Shown piece after piece: positions 45,547-58,040 of a DNA stretch of 64,000 nt (its first letter is position 1; the number at the start of each line of letters is the position of its first letter). Under the pieces are notes generated by a model, which worked only from the letters and a program-made list of their open reading frames with translations, ran no database searches and was not told the DNA's origin. Position numbers and translations under genes: made by a program. The DNA is from Paenibacillus curdlanolyticus YK9 (GTDB taxonomy: Bacteria > Bacillota > Bacilli > Paenibacillales > Paenibacillaceae): positions 248,001 through 312,000 of the forward strand of contig NZ_AEDD01000002.1 in assembly GCF_000179615.1 (NCBI RefSeq), in the 5' to 3' direction.

Positions 45547-46973
45547 GGGGCGAACGCAGAGCCCGTTTGGTCATCGCTGGGACTGGCAGCGGCGCAGGGA
45601 AGACGACGATTACGATCGGGCTGATGGCTGCGCTGAAGCGTCGGGGACTAGAGGTTCAGGGCTTCAAATGCGGTCCGGATTATATTGACCCGTCCTACCA
45701 TACGGCAGTTACAGGTCGGCAGTCACGCAATCTCGACACTTGGATGCTGTCGCACGATACGATGAAGGAAATTTTTTTGCGCGGCTCGGCGGGGGCTGAT
45801 GTATCGGTTATTGAAGGCGTTATGGGCATGTTCGACGGAAAGGATCCGTTGTCGGACACGGGCTCGACAGCGGAGATTGCTTCTCTGCTGCAATGCCCGG
45901 TACTGCTCGTCGTAAATGCGCAAAGCATGGCGCGCAGCGCCGCGGCCATCGTGCTCGGCTTCCAGCAGTTAGCCGGAAGCGGACGAATTGCCGGCGTTAT
46001 CGTCAACAAATGCGGCAGCGCGGGTCATTATAAGCTCGTTAAAGCAGCCATTGAGCAAGTGTGCGGCATTCCAGTGCTGGGCTGGCTGGGGCGCGACGAC
46101 GAGCTGCAGGTGCCGGAGCGGCATCTCGGCTTGGTGCCTGCCATCGAGCGCGGCGAGCTGGAGCCGTTGTTCCATCGCGCCGCTGATCTCATCGAACAAG
46201 GCGTTGATCTGGATGCCGTGCTTGCGCTTGCTGAACATGCGCCGGAGCTTGTGTGGCCGGTTGAACGGTTGTTTTCGGAAGCGGCTGACAAATGTGTGAG
46301 CCTGACGGGCACACAGCCGATTATTGCCGTTGCCAAAGACGCGGCATTTAATTTCTACTACCCGGAAAATCTCGAGCTGCTGGAGCAGATCGGCGCGCAC
46401 ATTCGCTTGTTCAGCCCGCTGGCTGGAGAGGCTGTACCGGAAGAAGCCGATGGCGTATACATTGGAGGCGGCTTTCCGGAGGAGTTCGCTTCCCGGCTTG
46501 CGGCTGCTAGCCATGTAGGTCGCGACCTGAAGGCAAGAGCCGAGGACGGGTTGCCCGTATTTGCCGAATGCGGCGGGTATATGTATTTGTCCCGTTTCAT
46601 CACGGACCGCTCCGGCAGCAAGCACGAGATGGTAGGTTTGATTCCTGCAGAGGTCCAGATGCAGACGAAGCTTGCAGCGCTCGGTTACCGAGAGGTGAAA
46701 GGGCTGCGCGACAGCTTGCTGCTAGCTGAAGGGGAGACGATTCGCGGGCATGAGTTTCATTACTCGACGCTGATCCCGGACGATGAGCATTACCCCTACG
46801 CCTATGAGACCAAAGGATTGCGCGGGCAAGGAAAGGACGGCTACGGCTTGCCTTCACTTACGGCGGGGTATACGCATGTCCATTTCGCATCGAATGTAGG
46901 TGCGGCTCGCCGATTCATTGCACAATGTGCGGCATATCGCCTGCAGAGGAGGGTGTCCAATGGCATCGACTGA
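45543..46973 (+). CDS. cbiA: Cobyrinic acid a,c-diamide synthase CbiA
   Basis: The ATG at 45543 overlaps the cbiG stop; the frame is open earlier, but RLVIAGTGSGAGKTTITIGL marks the true N-terminus (476 residues). The N-terminal ATPase has that P-loop and VIEGVMGMFDG. The C-terminal glutamine amidotransferase part has PVFAECGGYMYLSR with the nucleophilic cysteine and a late HVHFASN. It amidates the a and c side chains. It overlaps the next gene by 14 nt. Confidence 0.95.
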   Translation: MRGERRARLVIAGTGSGAGKTTITIGLMAALKRRGLEVQGFKCGPDYIDPSYHTAVTGRQSRNLDTWMLSHDTMKEIFLRGSAGADVSVIEGVMGMFDGKDPLSDTGSTAEIASLLQCPVLLVVNAQSMARSAAAIVLGFQQLAGSGRIAGVIVNKCGSAGHYKLVKAAIEQVCGIPVLGWLGRDDELQVPERHLGLVPAIERGELEPLFHRAADLIEQGVDLDAVLALAEHAPELVWPVERLFSEAADKCVSLTGTQPIIAVAKDAAFNFYYPENLELLEQIGAHIRLFSPLAGEAVPEEADGVYIGGGFPEEFASRLAAASHVGRDLKARAEDGLPVFAECGGYMYLSRFITDRSGSKHEMVGLIPAEVQMQTKLAALGYREVKGLRDSLLLAEGETIRGHEFHYSTLIPDDEHYPYAYETKGLRGQGKDGYGLPSLTAGYTHVHFASNVGAARRFIAQCAAYRLQRRVSNGID

Positions 46974-47517
46974 TCGGCGAGCATCGCGCAGAGGATTTAC
47001 GCTCGTGTATACCGGAGACGGGAAGGGCAAAACAACAGCGTCTATCGGGCTTGCCGTACGCGCAGCAGGCCGCGGCTATAAAGTGCTGATCCTGCAATTT
47101 ATCAAATCGCCGCAGCGTACCTATGGCGAACAGCTGGCGCTCAGCCGCATCGGGATCGAGATTCGCCAGCTCGGCGTCGGCTTTACATGGACTAAGACGC
47201 CGGAGGAGCATCGCGATGCGCTGCATATGGCTTGGACGATGGCGAAGGAAGAAGCGATGAATGGCGACTGGGACGTTATCGTTCTCGATGAAATTAACAA
47301 CGCGCTCGGCATCGAGCGGTTTCCGATAGCCGACGTCCTTCCGCTGCAAGAAGTCGTTGAACTGCTCGAACAAAGGCCGGCCCATCTGCATCTCGTGTTG
47401 ACGGGCCGCGGGGCGAAGCCGGAAATTATCGAGAAAGCGGATCTGGTCTCCGAGATTCAGCCAATCAAGCATTACTATAACGAAGGCGTGCCGGCAGTGC
47501 TTGGCCTTGAATTTTAG
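46960..47517 (+). CDS. Cob(I)alamin adenosyltransferase (CobA/BtuR/CobO type)
   Basis: ATG 46960 behind GAGGAGGG gives 185 residues. Motifs are LVYTGDGKGKTTASIGLAVRAAG (P-loop), ILQFIKSPQRTYGEQ and DVIVLDEINNALG (Walker B), and LTGRGAKPEIIEKADL near the end, all typical of the CobA family. It attaches the 5'-deoxyadenosyl group to the reduced corrin. It follows cbiA with a 14-nt overlap, the same relative place as in Bacillus cobalamin operons. Confidence 0.94.
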   Translation: MASTDRRASRRGFTLVYTGDGKGKTTASIGLAVRAAGRGYKVLILQFIKSPQRTYGEQLALSRIGIEIRQLGVGFTWTKTPEEHRDALHMAWTMAKEEAMNGDWDVIVLDEINNALGIERFPIADVLPLQEVVELLEQRPAHLHLVLTGRGAKPEIIEKADLVSEIQPIKHYYNEGVPAVLGLEF

Positions 47518-47556
47518 CTGGCAGCGTACTTGTGAAAATAGAATGGATGCGTGCAT

Positions 47557-48114
47557 ATGTCAATTATAGATGCCTTAAAACACCGTCGGGCAATTCGCAG
47601 CTACGATGCTCGTGAAGTGGACGAATGCCAGTTGGCCAAAATGCTGGAAGCGGCGACTTGGGCGCCAAACGACCGTTTGCGAGAGCCGTGGCACTTTTAC
47701 GTCATTCGCGGACAAGCCAAGACGCGATACGAGCAAATGGCCGCGGAATATTTGCAGGAGCGTTTCCCGACCAAACCGAATCTGGTGAAAGAATCGCTAG
47801 CCGTGCTTGAAACGACGACGCTGATGATTGTCGTTACCGCGGACATCGTGCCAGGCGATGAAGCGTCATCCGAAGATAACGAATATGCCGCAGCCTGCGC
47901 GATTCATTCGATGTGGCTTGCTGCTCAGGAGATGGGGCTTGGCTTCGTCTGGCGCACGCGCGGCGTCGGACTCGTTCGGGATCAACGCTTGCATCAGTTT
48001 ATCGGCTCGCCAGACAATAAGAAAATTATAGGCACCGTATTCGTTGGCTATCCGGCGGCGGAAACGCCCCCGACGGCGAGAACCTCTTATCTGGATAAGA
48101 CTACTTGGCTCTAG
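47557..48114 (+). CDS. Nitroreductase-family flavoprotein in the cobalamin operon
   Basis: ATG 47557 (GTG 47551 is the alternative; the ribosome site is weak) gives 185 residues. IIDALKHRRAIRSYDAREV and ATWAPNDRLREPWHFYVI are the FMN-binding start of YfhC/YdjA-type nitroreductases, and LGFVWRTRG and GTVFVGYP follow. Family members reduce substrates with NAD(P)H and FMN. In this position it could reduce Co(II) corrin or supply reducing power, which is inference. It lacks the BluB pattern needed to call it a dimethylbenzimidazole synthase. Confidence 0.85.
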   Translation: MSIIDALKHRRAIRSYDAREVDECQLAKMLEAATWAPNDRLREPWHFYVIRGQAKTRYEQMAAEYLQERFPTKPNLVKESLAVLETTTLMIVVTADIVPGDEASSEDNEYAAACAIHSMWLAAQEMGLGFVWRTRGVGLVRDQRLHQFIGSPDNKKIIGTVFVGYPAAETPPTARTSYLDKTTWL

Positions 48115-48179
48115 CAGCCGTGACGCAAGAAGAATCGTCCTGCCTATGACAGTAGAAGGATGAAGAAGGAGGGACAGGC

Positions 48180-49709
48180 TTGCAGCGGGCGAAGACGGTT
48201 ATGGTACAAGGAACGTCCTCCGACGTAGGGAAAAGCGTGCTGACGACAGCGTTGTGCCGCATTTTACGCCAAGACGGGTGGAAGGTTGCGCCTTATAAAT
48301 CGCAAAATATGGCGCTCAATTCCTATGTTACGCTGGACGGAAAAGAGATTGGCCGCGCGCAAGGGGTGCAGGCGGAAGCTTGCGGCATTGCCGCAACAAC
48401 CGACATGAATCCGATCTTAATCAAGCCGACCCGGGACATGACGGCGCAGATCGTCGTACACGGCAAGCCGCATCAGGAGATGAGCGCCACTAGATACCGA
48501 GAGGAGTATTTGCCTCTGGCTGCCGACATTGTGGTCGCTGCGCTCGAGCGGCTTCGTGCGCAATACGATGTCGTCGCGTTAGAAGGGGCGGGAAGTCCAG
48601 CCGAAATTAATCTCAAAAGCCGGGATATCGTCAATATGCGCATGGCTGGTTGGGCTGACGCACCTGTGCTTCTAGTTGCCGATATCGACAAAGGCGGTGT
48701 ATTCGCGGCTATTGTAGGTACGCTAGAGCTGCTGGAGGAGCATGAACGGCAGCGCGTCAAAGGGTTCGTGATCAACAAATTCCGCGGCGATATCAGTTTG
48801 CTTCAGCCCGGCCTCGATTGGCTGGAGGAGCGCACGGGCATTCCAGTGCTTGGGGTCATTCCGCATTTGCCAAGGCTCGATATCGAAGCGGAGGATTCGG
48901 TTGTGCTGGAACGTTCGCAACGCTCAGACGACACCGGAGCCGATGCTGAGGGCAAGGAGTTGGATGTGGCGGTAATCAGGCTTCCGCGTATCTCTAACTT
49001 CACCGATTTTGATCCGCTGTCCGCCGAGCCCGACGTTGCGCTTCGTTATGTGGAGGGCGCCGATCAATTGCAGCAGCCCGACATTATGATATTGCCGGGA
49101 TCGAAAAACACGTTGGACGACCTGAGCTTTCTGCGCGAAAGCGGTTTGGCCGAGGCGATTGACCGATTGGTCATAAGCGGCTGTACGCTCGTCGGCATTT
49201 GCGGCGGTTACCAGATGCTTGGCCGTAAGCTGAACGATCCGCTGCAGGTGGAATCGGAATGCGGAGAAGCGGTCGGTCTCGGCTATCTCCCGTTGGAGAC
49301 GACTTTCTATGAAGAGAAACGGACGGAACGCGTAATTGGCACTGTTGTTAGCAAGCATCATGATTGGAATGCGTTCATCGGTACTCCCGTGTCAGGCTAT
49401 GAGATTCATATGGGGCAGACGAAGAAGCTGGAGCCGGTTCAGTCTTTATTCTCGCTCGGCAATCGGGAGGACGGCGCGATATCGGAGGATGGCCGCGTAT
49501 GGGGAACGTATGTGCATGGCATTTTCCATGCGGATGCCTTCCGTCGACAATGGTTGGATTCAGTCCGCACCGCGAAAGGTTTGGAGCCTATCCGTGTCAT
49601 CCTCCCGTTCAGTGCCCGCCAAGACGAAGCTTTCGATCGGCTGGCAGCGCATGTTCGCAATCATCTGGATATAGACAAGCTGTACGAAATTATAGGGTTA
49701 GAGAAGTAG
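48180..49709 (+). CDS. cobQ: Cobyric acid synthase CobQ (CbiP)
   Basis: TTG 48180 behind AAGGAGGGAC is the start; the 509-residue length is normal. The N-terminal domain has VMVQGTSSDVGKSVLTTALC (P-loop) and KSQNMALNSYVT; the C-terminal amidotransferase has LVGICGGYQMLG with the cysteine nucleophile and GTYVHGIFH. It amidates the b, d, e and g side chains of adenosyl-cobyrinate diamide. It follows the nitroreductase after 65 nt. Confidence 0.95.
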   Translation: MQRAKTVMVQGTSSDVGKSVLTTALCRILRQDGWKVAPYKSQNMALNSYVTLDGKEIGRAQGVQAEACGIAATTDMNPILIKPTRDMTAQIVVHGKPHQEMSATRYREEYLPLAADIVVAALERLRAQYDVVALEGAGSPAEINLKSRDIVNMRMAGWADAPVLLVADIDKGGVFAAIVGTLELLEEHERQRVKGFVINKFRGDISLLQPGLDWLEERTGIPVLGVIPHLPRLDIEAEDSVVLERSQRSDDTGADAEGKELDVAVIRLPRISNFTDFDPLSAEPDVALRYVEGADQLQQPDIMILPGSKNTLDDLSFLRESGLAEAIDRLVISGCTLVGICGGYQMLGRKLNDPLQVESECGEAVGLGYLPLETTFYEEKRTERVIGTVVSKHHDWNAFIGTPVSGYEIHMGQTKKLEPVQSLFSLGNREDGAISEDGRVWGTYVHGIFHADAFRRQWLDSVRTAKGLEPIRVILPFSARQDEAFDRLAAHVRNHLDIDKLYEIIGLEK

Positions 49710-49720
49710 TGAAGGCCGTT

Positions 49721-49762
49721 AAAGCGCCCTCTTCCGCTTATATGGATTTGGCCGCTTTTTTT
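49721..49762 (+). terminator. Possible weak terminator between cobQ and cbiM
   Basis: AAAGCG.CC pairs with GG.CCGCTTT (8 bp with one mismatch) before seven T. It would reduce rather than separate expression of the transporter genes. Confidence 0.4.
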
Positions 49763-49787
49763 ATGAAAAATGTTTGGAGGTAACGAA

Positions 49788-50555
49788 ATGAAACGCAAAG
49801 GGGCAATAAGCAGCGTCTTATTGGTGCTCGGGTTTACGTTGTATTTATCGGTGAATGAGCCGCAGACCGCTTATGCGATGCACATTATGGAGGGGTTTCT
49901 GCCCTGGGGCTGGGCGCTGTTCTGGTGGATTGTTTTTGTCCCGTTCTTCGTGCTGGGGCTTCGCTCTTTAATCAAGATTACGAAGGAAACGCCGGAGCTG
50001 AAAATTATGCTCGGACTAGCGGGCGCTTTCACCTTCGTCCTATCGGCGCTCAAGATTCCGTCTGTCACAGGGAGCAGCTCGCATCCAACGGGAACCGGTC
50101 TTGGAGCAGTAATGTTCGGTCCGCTTCCTATGAGCGTGCTCGGCTCCATCGTGCTGTTGTTCCAAGCAGTACTGCTGGCGCATGGCGGCTTGACGACGTT
50201 AGGCGCTAACGCGTTTTCAATGGCGGTGGCAGGTCCGATTGTCGGCTATGCCGTTTATAAAGGGATCATGAAGGGAACCGGAAAGCAAAAGCTGGCTATT
50301 TTCACAGCTGCGGCCCTCGCAGATTTGTCCACCTATGTCATTACGTCATTGCAATTGGCATTAGCGTTTCCAGCAGAGAGCGGGGGAGTTATTGCTTCGT
50401 TTGCCAAGTTCGGCGGCATTTTTGCACTTACACAAATTCCGCTTGCCATCAGTGAAGGCCTACTAACTGTATTGATCTGGAACTGGCTGCAAGCCAATAG
50501 CTCAGATGAGCTGTCCGTTCTGCAGCGCAGAATGAAAGGAGCGAATCTATCGTGA
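49788..50555 (+). CDS. cbiM: Cobalt ECF transporter substrate-binding subunit CbiM
   Basis: ATG 49788 behind TTGGAGG gives 255 residues. After a signal-like segment, the conserved [18 protein letters not shown] follows (mature N-terminus with the metal-binding Met-His), then several membrane helices and [17 protein letters not shown] and [18 protein letters not shown]. It captures Co(II) at the membrane. It forms a transporter with the CbiN, CbiQ and CbiO genes that follow in overlapping order. Confidence 0.95.
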   Translation: MKRKGAISSVLLVLGFTLYLSVNEPQTAYAMHIMEGFLPWGWALFWWIVFVPFFVLGLRSLIKITKETPELKIMLGLAGAFTFVLSALKIPSVTGSSSHPTGTGLGAVMFGPLPMSVLGSIVLLFQAVLLAHGGLTTLGANAFSMAVAGPIVGYAVYKGIMKGTGKQKLAIFTAAALADLSTYVITSLQLALAFPAESGGVIASFAKFGGIFALTQIPLAISEGLLTVLIWNWLQANSSDELSVLQRRMKGANLS

Positions 50556-50839
50556 CCCTTCGAATGAAAAATCTATTGCTGCTAGTTGCCGTTATTCTAT
50601 TGGCGATTATCCCGCTGCTCTTTGTGAATGGCGATTTTGGCGGGGCAGACAATGCGGCGGAGCAGGCCATTTCGGCGATAAAACCGGACTATCAACCGTG
50701 GGCTTCCTCTCTGTTTAAGCTTCCTTCTGAAACGGAAAGCATGTTATTTGCTCTGCAAGCCGCTCTAGGCGCGGGGTTTATCGGCTATGCGATCGGATGG
50801 TTCAAGGGCAAATCATCGAAAAACAATCGCAATGATTAA
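50552..50839 (+). CDS. cbiN: Cobalt transport protein CbiN
   Basis: The 95-residue protein starts with GTG overlapping the cbiM stop, behind AAGGAG. It has two membrane segments (about 8-24 and 65-86) with the extracellular loop [17 protein letters not shown] typical of CbiN, which helps load cobalt into CbiM. It overlaps cbiQ by 8 nt. Confidence 0.94.
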   Translation: MTLRMKNLLLLVAVILLAIIPLLFVNGDFGGADNAAEQAISAIKPDYQPWASSLFKLPSETESMLFALQAALGAGFIGYAIGWFKGKSSKNNRND

Positions 50840-51632
50840 GCGCATCGATTCGCTTTCCTACAAAAACAAGCTTAGAAATATCGCTCCCCTGTGGAAATTT
50901 ATGTTTGCCGCTGCATTATTCGCGCTTTCTTATTTATCTCATCCTATCATCCAGCTCGCCATCATGGGCTGGATGTTCGTGTGGATCGTCATTTATGCTC
51001 GAATTCCTGTAAAGCAGTATGTTTTATTGCTTGCAGTGCCCTGTCTGTTTTATGCGGCTAGTTTTCCAGCGCTCGTCCTCGAGATTGAACCGTTAAGCTC
51101 TGATTCCTTGACTTCAGGCGTTGTACTATTCACTGCCTTTCATTGGGCTATCAAGCTTAGTGACGCTAACGTCCTTATGGCCGTTCATTTATTCGTTCGG
51201 GTGGCGGCCTGTTTGTCTTGCCTTACCTTCGTGACGTTAACTCTCCCGATTACGGAGCTGTTTCAAGTGTTCAAGAAGCTGCGGATGCCTGCTTTAGTGC
51301 TCGAGCTGATGCTGATAATGTATCGTTTTCTGTTTTTGCTCATGGACACGGCTTCACGGATGTATGCGGCTCAATTGGCGCGTGGCGGGCATTCAAGCTT
51401 TCGCAGCAAAATAAAAGACATGGCGATGCTGATCGTTAGACTTTTCGACAAAACCATGCAAAGGTACAAAGGGGTTTCGAACGGATTAATCGCAAGAGGG
51501 TTCACGAATGACATCCTGATGCCACCGTATGAGGCCATGCCGATGCCCGCTCGGTATAAGTGGGAGGGCTACATCGGTTTTGTCATCTTAGCCGTTGTTG
51601 AAGTATGGAATCAATGGAGGGGAATCAAATGA
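50832..51632 (+). CDS. cbiQ: Cobalt ECF transporter transmembrane subunit CbiQ
   Basis: ATG 50832 within the end of cbiN gives 266 residues. Several hydrophobic helices and the cytoplasmic coupling segment with AQLARGGHS and SNGLIARGFTND (two Ala-Arg-Gly motifs typical of EcfT/CbiQ that contact the ATPase) are visible. It couples CbiO to CbiM/N. Its stop overlaps the start of cbiO by 4 nt. Confidence 0.93.
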   Translation: MIKRIDSLSYKNKLRNIAPLWKFMFAAALFALSYLSHPIIQLAIMGWMFVWIVIYARIPVKQYVLLLAVPCLFYAASFPALVLEIEPLSSDSLTSGVVLFTAFHWAIKLSDANVLMAVHLFVRVAACLSCLTFVTLTLPITELFQVFKKLRMPALVLELMLIMYRFLFLLMDTASRMYAAQLARGGHSSFRSKIKDMAMLIVRLFDKTMQRYKGVSNGLIARGFTNDILMPPYEAMPMPARYKWEGYIGFVILAVVEVWNQWRGIK

Positions 51633-52495
51633 ATGCAATACTGGAGGCGCGGGATGTAAGCTTTAGCTATCCAGGCAGCGAGCATGAGGCGCTTCGGGGG
51701 CTGAATATGCACCTTCCAACGGGGAAAAAGACGGCGATCTGCGGTCATAACGGTTCCGGCAAATCGACCTTATTCCTCCAAGCCGTAGGTATTCACAAGC
51801 CGGAGCGCGGCGCGGTCCTTTGGAACGATTCTCCCATTGCGTATCGTCCCAAGGACCTGAAGGCGCTTCGGCAGCATATCGGGCTCGTGTTTCAGGACCC
51901 GGAGCATCAATTGATTTTGACTACACCCTATGAAGATATATCGTATGGCCTTCGCAATGCTGGCATGCAAGAGGATGACATCCGGAAGCGGACTCTGAGC
52001 ATGCTGGAAACGTTGAATCTGACGCCATTGGCAGACACGCCGATTCATCACCTGAGTTTGGGGCAAAAAAAACGCGTTGCCCTCGCAGGCGTAATGGCGC
52101 TTGAGCCGGAGCTGCTCCTGTTAGATGAGCCGACCGCATATTTGGACCGGATCTCCGAGCAGAAGCTAATCGAAGCGTTGGATCGCATTCATGCGAATGG
52201 CGTTACCGTCGTGATGGCTACGCATGATATGAATTTGGCCTATGCCTGGGCAGATTGGATGCTCGTTATGGATCGGGGACAGTGTGTGTTGGAAGGCACG
52301 CCCGCGGAAGTTTTCGAACGTAAGGATCAGTTACTCACGCTTGGGCTGGAGCTGCCGCTTCTGCTCGAGGTTTGGCAATCGCTTCCGCAGTATTTGCAAA
52401 ACGGAGATGCTCCGCCTCGCAGCCTGCAGGAATTTAAACAGCTTATGCACCAGCTTCAACCGTCTGTTTCGGCATCAGCCGGGCATGCACGATAG
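51629..52495 (+). CDS. cbiO: Cobalt ECF transporter ATP-binding subunit CbiO
   Basis: ATG 51629 behind TGGAGGGG gives 288 residues. It is an ABC ATPase with Walker A GHNGSGKST, Q-loop VFQDPEHQLI, signature HLSLGQKKRVALAG (LSLGQ instead of LSGGQ), Walker B LLLLDEPTAYLD and H-loop ATHDM. It powers cobalt uptake. The altered signature residue is a mild deviation. Confidence 0.94.
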   Translation: MNAILEARDVSFSYPGSEHEALRGLNMHLPTGKKTAICGHNGSGKSTLFLQAVGIHKPERGAVLWNDSPIAYRPKDLKALRQHIGLVFQDPEHQLILTTPYEDISYGLRNAGMQEDDIRKRTLSMLETLNLTPLADTPIHHLSLGQKKRVALAGVMALEPELLLLDEPTAYLDRISEQKLIEALDRIHANGVTVVMATHDMNLAYAWADWMLVMDRGQCVLEGTPAEVFERKDQLLTLGLELPLLLEVWQSLPQYLQNGDAPPRSLQEFKQLMHQLQPSVSASAGHAR

Positions 52496-52506
52496 GGGGA
52501 AGGACA

Positions 52507-52869
52507 ATGACCACGTGGGATCTATCGGCAACCAGGCATCATGTATTGATTTGTAATGGCGGCAGCTGCATGCGCCAGCTTGGTGATGAAGTTACGCTAG
52601 CGATACGAGAGGAGATCAAACTGCACAAGGCTGATAACTATATTCATACGACAAGAACGAAGTGCAACGGGCGCTGCGAGGACGCATGCGTCGTAACCGT
52701 TTATCCGGAAGGGATCTGGTACCAAGGAATGACGCCGGAAAGCGGCAAGCGGCTTGTAAGAGAGCATTTGCTGCGAGGTGAGCCTCTTCGTGAACACATG
52801 ACGTTGTTCTATCATGATCATCGCTTTGTTCCGACCGGGAACGGCTCGAAGGGATATTCGAAGTCATGA
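52507..52869 (+). CDS. Thioredoxin-like 2Fe-2S ferredoxin (CbiW-like)
   Basis: The 120-residue protein starts behind AGGGGGAAGG. It has VLICNGGSCMRQLGDEV and later TKCNGRCEDACVVTVYPEGIWY, the cysteine layout of thioredoxin-fold 2Fe-2S ferredoxins. Bacillus megaterium has such a protein, CbiW, at the front of its cobalamin operon; here it is last. It probably passes electrons to the Fe-S enzymes CbiH60 or CbiX. A bidirectional terminator follows. Confidence 0.85.
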   Translation: MTTWDLSATRHHVLICNGGSCMRQLGDEVTLAIREEIKLHKADNYIHTTRTKCNGRCEDACVVTVYPEGIWYQGMTPESGKRLVREHLLRGEPLREHMTLFYHDHRFVPTGNGSKGYSKS

Positions 52870-52905
52870 CGGGATGCGTTCCAGCAAATCGTTCAATTAA
52901 AGTGT

Positions 52906-52931
52906 AAAGCCGCGACAAATGTCGCGGCTTT
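52906..52931. terminator. Bidirectional intrinsic terminator
   Basis: AAAGCCGCGAC, an AAAT loop and the exact complement (11 bp) lie between the end of the cobalamin operon and the convergent antiporter gene. T-rich sequence follows on the plus strand. Confidence 0.88.
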
Positions 52932-52944
52932 GTTTGCTATTCGT

Positions 52945-54207
52945 TCAATTGTAGGAGACTTCAGAAGCGTGCTGCTGCTTCTGCTCTTTCGCGCTCACCA
53001 GCGTGAGCAGCGGGACAGTCAATAAGGTTGTGACGACTGCCACGAGGACCAGTATCGAGAATAGCGTTTCAGAGATGATCCCCGAGGTAAAGCCGATGTT
53101 GGACAGAATGAGCAGCATAGAGCCTCGCGCGTTCATCAGAATGCCAAAAACGGAAGAGTCGCGCCACGTATAGCCCATGCTTCTCATCGCAATGGAACAG
53201 CCGCCGAGCTTTCCTACAATAGCAAAGGTGAGAATAACCAGCAGCGGCGCTGCCATCTGACTATCGAAGACGAGGCGGAGATCGGTGTTGAGTCCAATGT
53301 AGGCGAAAAATAACGGAAGCAGAATGACGGAAATGAATGTTTTCAGCCGTGCCAGCACAAGTTGCTTGAACAGCCGGTGCTGCGGCATCATGATGCCGGC
53401 CATGAATCCGCCAAACACGGCATGTACGCCCAGAAAATCAGTCGCTTCCATCGATAGTAATACGGCGCCAATGATTAAGGCAAGCTGCAGTAATGACAGC
53501 CTTTGCAGCCGGACAACTCGCTGGCCAAGCCGTGACATCCAGCTTCGAAACAGCGTGAGCATGAAGAGGATGTATAGGCCGCAGCCAACGATACCGATCA
53601 GGCTGGAAGCTACGCTTGCCGAGTGCGCTAGCGCGATGACGATGGTTACGAGTACCCATGCAACGACGTCTTCGATCGATGCGGAAAATAGCGTCAAGGT
53701 GCCAATCGGAGTCGTATGCATCTGCCGTTCTTGCATGATCCTGGCTAGCACAGGAAAGGCGGTAATGGACAATGCAACGGCCATGTACAGCATAAATATA
53801 TAAGAAGGGATACCGGCAGGCGCAAAGTCTTTGACATACATCGCGCCTGCTGCAATGCCCAGTACGAAGGAGGGGACGATGCCGACGATCGAGAGCAGTG
53901 TGCACTTGGACAGATTTTTCTTGTTCATTAGCTGCCGATCAATCTCCAGCCCAACTAAAAACATGTAGATGCCGAGCCCTGCGCTGCTGAGAGCCTGCAG
54001 AAGCTGCTTCACCTCTTCCGAGAACAGCATCGTTGACAGCTGCGGGCTTGCATGACCCATTAAGGAGGGGCCGAGCATAACCCCGGCGATCATTTCGCCG
54101 ATCACTCTAGGCTGTCCGATAACTTGCATGAACCGTCCAAGCAATCTGCATAGCACAATAATGATGATAAAAGCGGGGACGAATTGAATGATAATCATAA
54201 GGTTCAT
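52945..54207 (-). CDS. CPA2-family cation:proton antiporter (KefB/NapA-like membrane part)
   Basis: The 420-residue protein has about 12 hydrophobic helices and the family segments RVIGEMIAGVMLGPSLMG, FLVGLEIDRQLM, MAVALSITAFPVLARIM and SASIEDVVAWVLV, then VHAVFGGFMAGIMMP. The usual aspartate pair of the ion site appears as Glu-Asp. No TrkA/RCK domain is attached. It starts 19 nt after the halogenase gene, so it is probably the last gene of the tryptophan operon and may export the product or balance ions. Confidence 0.88.
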   Translation of the reverse strand: MNLMIIIQFVPAFIIIIVLCRLLGRFMQVIGQPRVIGEMIAGVMLGPSLMGHASPQLSTMLFSEEVKQLLQALSSAGLGIYMFLVGLEIDRQLMNKKNLSKCTLLSIVGIVPSFVLGIAAGAMYVKDFAPAGIPSYIFMLYMAVALSITAFPVLARIMQERQMHTTPIGTLTLFSASIEDVVAWVLVTIVIALAHSASVASSLIGIVGCGLYILFMLTLFRSWMSRLGQRVVRLQRLSLLQLALIIGAVLLSMEATDFLGVHAVFGGFMAGIMMPQHRLFKQLVLARLKTFISVILLPLFFAYIGLNTDLRLVFDSQMAAPLLVILTFAIVGKLGGCSIAMRSMGYTWRDSSVFGILMNARGSMLLILSNIGFTSGIISETLFSILVLVAVVTTLLTVPLLTLVSAKEQKQQHASEVSYN

Positions 54208-54226
54208 GAATAACCTCGCATGTCAA

Positions 54227-57204
<2,978 letters not shown>

Positions 57205-57215
57205 AACTATCCCTC

Positions 57216-58040
57216 CTAGAATGGTGTAGTCTGCTTCCCAATCAGAGTTGAAATAAATGCCTTTATATGATGAATTCCTCGGGAATAGGACTCCGGATTT
57301 TCAAGCAGAGCGAGATTCGCTCCGACTTGCTGAACGATGGCGCTGCCTACGACAACACCGTCTGCGAGCTTCGCGAACGTCCTGTATTGCTCGGGACTGG
57401 AAATGCCGAAGCCTACGACAATAGGCAGGGAAGTGGCTTTTCTCACTTCCCTCAGGAACGCTTCGATATCTTGATGAAACTGCTGCCGCTGACCGGTGAC
57501 GCCGAGCGATGACACGCAGTATATGAAGCCGGAAGCTTTATCAGCGATCATCTTGACACGCTCTCTTGAAGTCGGGGCAACTAGCGGAATATAGTGAATG
57601 CTGAATTCAGAGCAGTGGGCACGGACTCGACTGCTCTCCTCAATAGGGAGATCGGGCACGATAACGCCGTCTATGCTGCTCTCATGCATAAGCTTGAAAA
57701 CTTGCCCCAGCCCTGCTTTCAGAATCGGATTATAGTAGGTGAACAGGATGAGTGGGATGTGGACGCCGGCTTGACGGGCTAGCTTCGCCAACCCGATGAC
57801 ATCAATGACGCTGACCTGATTGCGCAGCGCCCGCATTGAGGCTTCCTGAATGACAGGCCCGTCAGCGAGCGGATCGGAGTAGGGCACACCTAGTTCAATC
57901 ATATCGGCGCCTGCGTTCTGCAATTCCAACAGGAGGTCGAGTGTAGCAGTCAAGCTTGGATCGCCGACAGTTAAATATGGAATAAATGCGGCTCTCTTCG
58001 ATGTACGGAGCTGCTTCATCGTCTGGTCAATCGCGTTCAT
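57216..58040 (-). CDS. trpA: Tryptophan synthase alpha subunit TrpA
   Basis: ATG 58040 behind CGGAGGCG gives 274 residues. [31 protein letters not shown] (catalytic Glu and Asp), [12 protein letters not shown] and VPDLPIEES are typical, as is the later [10 protein letters not shown]. It splits indole-3-glycerol phosphate and passes indole to TrpB. It overlaps trpB by 14 nt and no other trp gene is nearby, which is unusual because trpBA normally end a trpEDCF operon. Confidence 0.96.
   Translation of the reverse strand: MNAIDQTMKQLRTSKRAAFIPYLTVGDPSLTATLDLLLELQNAGADMIELGVPYSDPLADGPVIQEASMRALRNQVSVIDVIGLAKLARQAGVHIPLILFTYYNPILKAGLGQVFKLMHESSIDGVIVPDLPIEESSRVRAHCSEFSIHYIPLVAPTSRERVKMIADKASGFIYCVSSLGVTGQRQQFHQDIEAFLREVRKATSLPIVVGFGISSPEQYRTFAKLADGVVVGSAIVQQVGANLALLENPESYSRGIHHIKAFISTLIGKQTTPF

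Noticed and set aside
47557..48114. BluB-type dimethylbenzimidazole synthase
   Set aside because: The sequence has ATWAPNDRLREPW of YfhC-type nitroreductases rather than the BluB pattern, although it lies in a B12 operon.
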